A stretch of 10,041 bases of DNA, from assembly GCA_002429455.1 (NCBI GenBank), contig DIZU01000029.1, positions 10,402 through 20,442 on the forward strand, given 5' to 3'. The notes beneath the pieces are model-generated. The model saw nothing but the letters and a program-made list of their open reading frames with translations. It was not told the origin of the DNA and made no database searches. A program made the position numbers and the translations under genes. Positions within the stretch are counted from its first letter, which is position 1. Each line of letters opens with the position of its first letter. The DNA is from Methylotenera sp. UBA6020 (GTDB lineage: Bacteria; Pseudomonadota; Gammaproteobacteria; Burkholderiales; Methylophilaceae). Positions 6,061 to 10,041 of the stretch are shown piece after piece.

Positions 6061-6600
6061 ATGCTGAATATGAAACTTGTAACCATCACTATTCTCGCTG
6101 TTGCTGCACTGTCAGCTTTCTCCGCAAACGCTGGAGAAATAGACTCCACAGCCGTTATTACTGCACATAACAAATGGCGTGCCGAAGTAGGCGTTACTGA
6201 CAAGCTGCGTTATTCACCAGCTTTGGCAGCGACAGCCCAAGCTTGGGCTGACCACTTAAAACAAACCAATCATTGCCAGATGCGTCACAGCAAGCCGGAT
6301 GGCCTGTACGGTGAAAACCTTTTCTGGGGCAGTGCGATGTCATGGTCTGATGGTCGCAAGGAGTTGCAAAAGGTGTCGTCTAAGCAAGTGGTGGATAGTT
6401 GGGGTAGTGAGAGGGCAGATTACGACTACGCTAGCAATTACTGCGCATCGGGTAAAATGTGTGGACATTACACGCAAATGGTTTGGCGCAGCACCACAAC
6501 CGTTGGCTGTGGCATGGCCGTGTGCGAGGATACTCAGGAGCAGGTATGGGCATGCCAATATCTGCCAGCTGGAAATTGGATAGGCAGCAAGCCCTACTGA
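6061..6600 (+). CDS. Secreted CAP/SCP-domain (PR-1-like) protein
   Basis: Exported protein of 179 residues with a CAP (cysteine-rich secretory, antigen 5, PR-1) domain covering nearly all of the mature chain. The signal peptide ends at ANA (22-24). Domain features: AHNKWR (35-40), the cavity residues His76, Glu85 (GENLFW), Glu117 and His136, the CAP1 motif GHYTQMVWRST (135-145) and a CAP2-like YLPAGNWIG (167-175). Cysteines at 72, 128, 134, 150, 155 and 165 could form three disulfides in the periplasm or outside the cell. Bacterial CAP proteins have no general established role; binding of lipids or cell-wall material has been suggested. The frame is open from 5968, but starts at 6061 (weak TAAAG 6 nt upstream) or 6070 give a proper signal peptide; I chose 6061. 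It lies after a terminator and so has its own promoter, perhaps near TTGACC at 5939. Confidence 0.88.
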   Translation: MLNMKLVTITILAVAALSAFSANAGEIDSTAVITAHNKWRAEVGVTDKLRYSPALAATAQAWADHLKQTNHCQMRHSKPDGLYGENLFWGSAMSWSDGRKELQKVSSKQVVDSWGSERADYDYASNYCASGKMCGHYTQMVWRSTTTVGCGMAVCEDTQEQVWACQYLPAGNWIGSKPY

Positions 6601-6931
6601 ACGGTTGCTTGCTAGCGGATGCGTAATGGACTTTACGTTGGGGTCAGTTATTGTCAAGCCGACATTCACCAACAATAAACTCATATCTGCTAAACTTTCT
6701 AGTGTGGGTTAAAGATAATATTCATCAGGTTGCCTACTTGACTTAGGGCGTTACCAAAGGGGATAACAAACTTTGAGGCTAACTCAGCATAGCCATATTC
6801 TGAACTTACTCGGTTATATGCTCTCCCAAAGCTGTGTGTATTTTTTAGTAAGGCTTATGCAATATCGCCAGATGGATTAGCAGGCTACACATGTTCCGTC
6901 CTTTTTTTTGCAGAAATATTGAGATCACCGC
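6601..6931. other. Intergenic region before the ankyrin gene
   Basis: No convincing gene in these 331 bases. A possible sigma-70 promoter on the plus strand is TTGACT (6738-6743), an 18-nt spacer and GATAAC (6762-6767), which would give a leader of about 160 nt for the ankyrin gene. A T run (6902-6909) lies shortly before that gene but has no clear stem in front of it. No clear terminator follows the CAP-domain gene. Confidence 0.35.
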
Positions 6932-7720
6932 ATGAAACATCCTCTATTTGAGCGTCTGGGCGACAGGTACCCATCCTGTCTCGAAGAGCGCTTTGATCGC
7001 ATACTTCTCAAGATTGAGCAATTATGGGATTCTCCCGAGATTGAAGATTACTTCTGTGACCTGATTCTTGACAAGCGTGGCGGGCGTCAAGGATTCCCCA
7101 AGGATGTGATGGACGACATCCTGCAGTTAAGGGATTTACGTGAATCAGAAACAATACGCAGAGGCGAGTGCAAAGACGATGCTATATACGAACTAGAGCG
7201 CCGTGGCATCAGCTTTAACAAGGATCAGTTTTTAAAAGCGCTCTTGGATGGAGATAAAGAACTGATTGACCTTTTCGTGCGCTCCAACTTCAATATTCAT
7301 ACTGAGGATGCTCAAGGTACCCCGGCTATCCTGATTGCCATGAAGAAAGGCTATACCGTCATCGGACAGATTCTTTTAAATGCAGGGGCGGATGTAAATG
7401 CCCGAGACCGGATAGGAATAACCCCGCTTCTGTTGGCTTGTGGAAAATCAACGCAAGGTTACAAAGAAATCGCAGAAATGCTAATCAAGAAGGGAGCCGT
7501 CATTAACATTCGTGACAGGCTCGGTTATACGCCGCTACTCCTCGCACTTTCTGGTGGTATGGCCGGAATTGCAGAGTTACTTATCGAGAGAGGTGCTGAT
7601 GTCTACGCAAAAACCAGAAGCGGAGAAACCGCCTTATTTTTAGCAGAAAAGGCTGGAAATGCCAGAGTCGCAGAGTTGTTGCGCATGAAGTATCAGCAAC
7701 GCTTGCACCCGTCGACTTAA
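6932..7720 (+). CDS. Ankyrin-repeat protein with an unrecognised N-terminal domain
   Basis: Protein of 262 residues with no signal peptide or membrane segment, so probably cytoplasmic. The C-terminal two thirds are ankyrin repeats: one degenerate (about 97-126), then about 128-160 (GTPAILIAMKKGYTVIGQIL), 162-194 (ITPLLLACGKS), 198-228 (YTPLLLALSGGMAGIAELLI) and a partial one at 231-253. The typical G-A-D-V-N and TPLLLA turns are visible. Ankyrin repeats bind other proteins. The first 85 or so residues are charged and helical, with a compact block around DLILDKRGGRQGFPKDVMDDI (43-63) that I do not recognise as a named domain. The ribosome binding site is weak (GAG 8 nt before the ATG). There is no obvious partner gene: neighbours are an unrelated secreted protein upstream and a convergent small gene downstream. 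The molecular target is unknown. Confidence 0.85.
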   Translation: MKHPLFERLGDRYPSCLEERFDRILLKIEQLWDSPEIEDYFCDLILDKRGGRQGFPKDVMDDILQLRDLRESETIRRGECKDDAIYELERRGISFNKDQFLKALLDGDKELIDLFVRSNFNIHTEDAQGTPAILIAMKKGYTVIGQILLNAGADVNARDRIGITPLLLACGKSTQGYKEIAEMLIKKGAVINIRDRLGYTPLLLALSGGMAGIAELLIERGADVYAKTRSGETALFLAEKAGNARVAELLRMKYQQRLHPST

Positions 7721-7876
7721 TTAATTAGTTGGGTCAGCATGGTTAGCTCTAGCTATTGAAAGGTGACTGGGTTGCTAAGTGGCGGTTTGCCTGTAGGAGG
7801 TCTAATAGGCGTTGACCGGCCAATATATGACATTCCGGATGAGGTAATACCGCGTTTCATCCTGATTTAGAATATA

Positions 7877-7904
7877 AAAAAGGGCAGATTAATCTGCCCT
7901 TTTT
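7877..7904. terminator. Bidirectional intrinsic terminator (perfect 28-bp palindrome)
   Basis: AAAAAGGGCAGATT (7877-7890) is followed directly by its exact reverse complement (7891-7904). Both strands therefore show a GC-containing stem ending in a T run (TTTTT on plus, six T on minus). It lies between convergent genes, the ankyrin gene (plus) and the small exported protein (minus), and should terminate both. Confidence 0.88.
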
Positions 7905-7947
7905 AACGGGTTTAATTTAATTGGAATCAAACCTTACTGCTGTAATA

Positions 7948-8208
7948 TTATTTACCTGTTAGAGCTGCCGGTGCTGCATCTGGTGCTGCTTTAACTACTT
8001 TTTTAGCAGCATGTTTACGGTGATGTTTTTTTACAGCTTTTGTCGGTGTAGCTTTAGTTGCTGTCACTTCTGTTTTGGCCGGTTCAGCCGCTTTTACAGC
8101 TTCTGTTTTGGCCGGTTCAGCTGGTTTAACTGCATCAGCTGCAAATGCAGCAGTACCTAAAGATAATGCGAATGCGCCAGCGAATAATGTAGCTAAAAAT
8201 TTGTTCAT
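7948..8208 (-). CDS. Small exported Ala/Lys/Pro-rich protein with internal repeat
   Basis: Protein of 86 residues with no family I recognise. It has a clear signal peptide (1-23, ending TAAFA-A). The mature chain of about 63 residues is low-complexity: two copies of AEPAKTE (30-36 and 41-47), an 11-residue period, a basic block KKHHRKHAAKK (60-70), and an Ala/Pro-rich end. It is strongly basic, lacks cysteine and aromatic residues after the signal peptide, and is probably disordered in the periplasm. The composition resembles acid-shock (Asr-like) or other stress-related periplasmic proteins, but that is only a compositional analogy. The start at 8208 is set by GGAG 6 nt upstream; an in-frame TTG at 8220 overlaps that ribosome binding site and is rejected. 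It is a single-gene unit ending at the bidirectional terminator at 7877-7904. Confidence 0.75.
   Translation of the reverse strand: MNKFLATLFAGAFALSLGTAAFAADAVKPAEPAKTEAVKAAEPAKTEVTATKATPTKAVKKHHRKHAAKKVVKAAPDAAPAALTGK
8067..8121 (-). repeat. 33-bp-period direct repeat inside the small exported gene
   Basis: A 22-bp sequence is present twice without mismatch (8067-8088 and 8100-8121), a period of 33 bp or 11 codons. It encodes the AEPAKTE repeats. Identity at the DNA level, including third codon positions, suggests a recent in-frame duplication. Confidence 0.85.
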
Positions 8209-8453
8209 TTCAATCTCCAAAAGTTAAGTTAAAGTAAATCTAGTGCAAAGTGTATCTTGGTTGAGATTTGTTAAAAACTTCATCAGTCACCATGGAATCC
8301 ATCTTATAGCGTGAAGCTGACGTCAACCTGACAACATTGACTTTGTGATTGATTTTATATTTTGTTACATAGATGATAAAACGAGTTATATGATTGATTT
8401 AAAATCTTCAATTCCCGTTAGCTGACGTTGGAAATAGGAGCTTTCGACCCAAC

Positions 8454-8564
8454 TGAGACGTTCGCTTAATTTAACTTACTGACGGCTAAAATCCCCATTG
8501 CGGCCATCCAGCCATGAAAATTCATAGGCAGCAGCGTGCCCGAATGAGACCTTCGCTATTTAAA
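8454..8564. repeat. Direct near-repeat in noncoding DNA
   Basis: TGAGACGTTCGCTTAATTTA (from 8454) and TGAGACCTTCGCTATTTAAA (8545-8564) share 12 of their first 13 bases and an AT-rich tail, 91 bp apart. Between them is TGACGGCTAA (near 8480), which recurs near 10013. This may be a degenerate dispersed intergenic repeat, but only a genome-wide comparison could show that. Confidence 0.35.
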
Positions 8565-8573
8565 TCTAGAATG

Positions 8574-8597
8574 CAAAACGGAAGCCTAAGCTTCCGT
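8574..8597 (-). terminator. Intrinsic terminator of the PEP-CTERM gene
   Basis: ACGGAAGC (8578-8585) and GCTTCCGT (8590-8597) make a perfect 8-bp stem with a 4-nt loop, 28 nt past the stop codon of the minus-strand PEP-CTERM gene. On the minus strand it runs into a short T tract (TTTTGC). The stem is good, the tail short. Confidence 0.75.
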
Positions 8598-8624
8598 CAC
8601 AGTATTGCTCATCCGCTATCTGTT

Positions 8625-9449
8625 TTACACTTTGCGTCTACGAGCTGTAAAACCAATTAAACCAAGCCCCATTAGCATCATTCCGTAAGTTGCTGGCTCG
8701 GGAACGGGCGTTGTGTAACCACTGAAGCCAGAGCTACCAAAGTCATTAGATTCGTTACCGACGAAATTATTGGTTATGGTGTTGGTATCCATAGTCACAG
8801 CACCATTGAGCGCAATGGCTCTACCTCCTAATATCTCCGCACCCGTGGTTAGGGTAATGCTCTGATCCGCGAGAATATTGCCTGCGAATTGCGTGTTAGT
8901 GCCAAGCGTCGCAGAACTGCCGACCTGCCAATACACACCATTATTTACACCACCATTTAGCACATTGACAACCGAGTTGTTTGCAGTCGTTAGCGTGCTG
9001 CCTATCTGGAATATGAAGAGTGCATTGGGATTGTTTAAAGCATCGAGGGTAAGTGTACCCGTTAATGGGGCTGACGAAGAAAAGAAATAGACACCTGGAT
9101 TGAGGGTGAGTCCACCAAGATCCTGACCAGTCAGGTTGCTTGTGACCGATTGACCAGCCAGAAAATTGTAAGCACTATGGGCATCAATTTGAGCCTGCTG
9201 CGCGACTGCATCAGTTTGGTGTACCGTTCCAGTAAGAGTGATGCTTCCCATGCCCGTCATCGAAGTGCCTGGGTAAACACCCATATCCCCTGTGATGGTG
9301 GTCGAGCCCGTATTGGTTACAGTTGAAGCACCCAATACTGCAAAGTTTTGTGTTGAACCTAGGAATGGTGTAGCCAACGCTGGAACCGCAACGTAGAGAA
9401 ATCCTATCATTACCAATGCAAGTTTAAAAAATAATTTTGCGGTTTTCAT
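8625..9449 (-). CDS. DUF3494 ice-binding-like protein with PEP-CTERM sorting signal
   Basis: Secreted protein of 274 residues. A signal peptide (1-26, ending PALA) is followed by a DUF3494 (ice-binding-like, right-handed beta-helix) domain over about 34-228. Hallmarks are [22 protein letters not shown] (36-57), [10 protein letters not shown], the helical insert [20 protein letters not shown] (78-97), [11 protein letters not shown] (111-121), [12 protein letters not shown] (142-153), [13 protein letters not shown] (172-184) and a C-terminal [13 protein letters not shown] linker (229-247) leads to the PEP-CTERM tail: VPEPATYG (249-256), a hydrophobic helix and ARRRKV (269-274). Exosortase recognises such tails and the protein is processed at the cell envelope, often in exopolysaccharide-producing bacteria. 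Members of the domain family bind ice or act in adhesion; ice binding is not proven here. AAGGAG lies 8 nt before the ATG. It appears to be a single-gene unit; no exosortase gene is in the window. Confidence 0.9.
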   Translation of the reverse strand: MKTAKLFFKLALVMIGFLYVAVPALATPFLGSTQNFAVLGASTVTNTGSTTITGDMGVYPGTSMTGMGSITLTGTVHQTDAVAQQAQIDAHSAYNFLAGQSVTSNLTGQDLGGLTLNPGVYFFSSSAPLTGTLTLDALNNPNALFIFQIGSTLTTANNSVVNVLNGGVNNGVYWQVGSSATLGTNTQFAGNILADQSITLTTGAEILGGRAIALNGAVTMDTNTITNNFVGNESNDFGSSGFSGYTTPVPEPATYGMMLMGLGLIGFTARRRKV

Positions 9450-9482
9450 TACATGTACTCCTTCAATATTTATTCGTTATAA

Positions 9483-9511
9483 ATCATAATTGACGAAGAT
9501 ACTTGGCTAAA
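9483..9511 (-). promoter_or_regulatory. Possible sigma-70 promoter of the PEP-CTERM gene
   Basis: On the minus strand, TTTAGC (9506-9511), a 17-nt spacer and TATGAT (9483-9488). The -10 matches five of six consensus positions, the -35 only three. It lies about 34 nt before the start codon. I looked for a -24/-12 element here, because PEP-CTERM genes are often RpoN-controlled, and found none. Confidence 0.32.
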
Positions 9512-9613
9512 CAGAAGCAGTAACATCCTAACCGCTTTAACCAACACCTTGCCGTATCTCAAAATCTCCTGAAACCTCAAGTAATTTAAGAACAAGCATA
9601 GTGAAGACTTGAT

Positions 9614-9646
9614 TAGTTGTATGTGTGGTAGAGAACATACCAACTA
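9614..9646 (+). other. Bulged hairpin, terminator-like on the plus strand
   Basis: TAGTTGTATGT (9614-9624) pairs with ACATACCAACTA (9635-9646) through 11 base pairs with a single bulged C and a 10-nt loop. On the plus strand it is followed by ATTTTTG. No plus-strand gene precedes it, so it may be the end of an unrecognised short transcript or the remnant of one. Confidence 0.35.
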
Positions 9647-9822
9647 GTATTTTTGAAACATCTGGTTGCTGATTAATGTAATTTAGCAATTTATCTTTCA
9701 GTAGCAATGCAGCATTTACAGAAGCTTACGCTAATCATTACCACTGGCTTCGTGTGCTCATACTGGATCATGCTGAGGCTGGTGGCGTTCTTGGTTCCAT
9801 AGAGTGAGAAAGTTTTTAAAAA

Positions 9823-9903
9823 TACCTGACGACTCGACGTATCCGACGCTCAACTGTTTTCAGAGTGCTTGTGTTGCATGGAATGGCGACGAGTCGTCGG
9901 GTG
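9823..9903. repeat. Long-armed inverted repeat
   Basis: The arm 9823-9836 pairs with 9890-9903 over 14 positions: GACGACTCG with CGAGTCGTC is a perfect 9-bp core, extended outward by three Watson-Crick and two G-T pairs. After one mismatch it continues inward for three more pairs. The enclosed segment is about 50 nt. The right arm also lies in the odd-length palindrome CGACGAGTCGTCG (9887-9899). It could be a small structured RNA, a REP-like element or a remnant of a miniature element. No transposase or target duplication is visible. Confidence 0.5.
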
Positions 9904-10041
9904 CGTCGATTGTTTTGCGAAATATCTCGAAAGCGGCCATTTTAAAAATTCAAGTTAGGATTTGTTCTGGCGCAAGTTCAGCTACCAAGAGTCATTTGCC
10001 AATTAAGAATGTGTGACGGCTAATGGCCGAGAGTGTCGAAC

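Larger units (their letters stand above)
8209..8624. other. Intergenic region between two minus-strand genes
   Basis: No gene is supported in these 416 bases. The half nearer the small exported gene is AT-rich and should carry its minus-strand promoter, but I find no well-spaced -35/-10 pair; TTGACG and TATAAG occur around 8303-8326 on the minus strand but only 12 nt apart. The other half (about 8415-8565) is richer in GC and contains a near-repeat, followed by a terminator for the PEP-CTERM gene. Confidence 0.4.
9450..10041. other. Long noncoding region at the right edge
   Basis: These 592 bases contain no gene I can support. They hold the leader and possible promoter of the PEP-CTERM gene, a bulged hairpin (9614-9646) and a long-armed inverted repeat (9823-9903). 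A 70-codon plus-strand frame starting with GTG at 9804 spans the inverted repeat, has no ribosome binding site or recognisable motif, and is probably not a gene. The last bases contain TGACGGCTAA, also seen near 8480. Confidence 0.45.

Noticed and set aside
8303..8326. TTGACG and TATAAG as a minus-strand promoter
   Set aside because: The hexamers are only 12 nt apart, too close for a sigma-70 promoter.
9804..10016. 70-codon plus-strand frame
   Set aside because: GTG start without ribosome binding site, no recognisable motif, and it runs through the inverted repeat; probably chance.

Overview
The window looks like chromosomal DNA from a methylotrophic betaproteobacterium, most likely a member of Methylophilaceae (Methylotenera/Methylophilus type). 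This rests on a lanthanide-type (XoxF-like) PQQ alcohol dehydrogenase with its own c-type cytochrome, a PEP-CTERM surface protein, and moderate GC content. The taxonomic call is inference; there are no rRNA, tRNA, mobile-element or CRISPR features, and no gene is cut by the window edges.

Left part, minus strand (41-1200): a two-gene unit encodes a DUF4337-type membrane protein followed by a PAP2-family membrane phosphatase. The two are joined by an ATGA stop/start overlap.

Centre (1377-5911): this is the core of the window. A sigma-54-dependent activator of the AcoR/BmoR type (minus strand) is divergent from xoxF and a small c551-type cytochrome (plus strand). The shared intergenic region holds a very good -24/-12 promoter (TTGGCAT-N5-TTGCA), a perfect 8-bp-arm palindrome about 143 bp upstream of the predicted transcription start, and an IHF-like site between them. 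This is the standard architecture for enhancer-binding-protein control. The simplest model is that the regulator senses an alcohol or aldehyde (or another small effector) through its GAF domain and switches on periplasmic alcohol oxidation. The dehydrogenase would then pass electrons to the downstream cytochrome. A strong intrinsic terminator closes the xoxF-cytochrome operon.

Right part (about 5912-10041): loosely packed, apparently independent accessory genes. They are an exported CAP/SCP (PR-1-like) protein, a cytoplasmic ankyrin-repeat protein with an unrecognised N-terminal domain, a small exported Ala/Lys/Pro-rich protein with an internal 33-bp repeat, and a DUF3494 ice-binding-like protein with a PEP-CTERM sorting tail. 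The last two are on the minus strand. Intergenic stretches here are long (331, 416 and 592 bp). They contain terminators, near-repeats and a long-armed inverted repeat near the right edge that I cannot assign to a known element.
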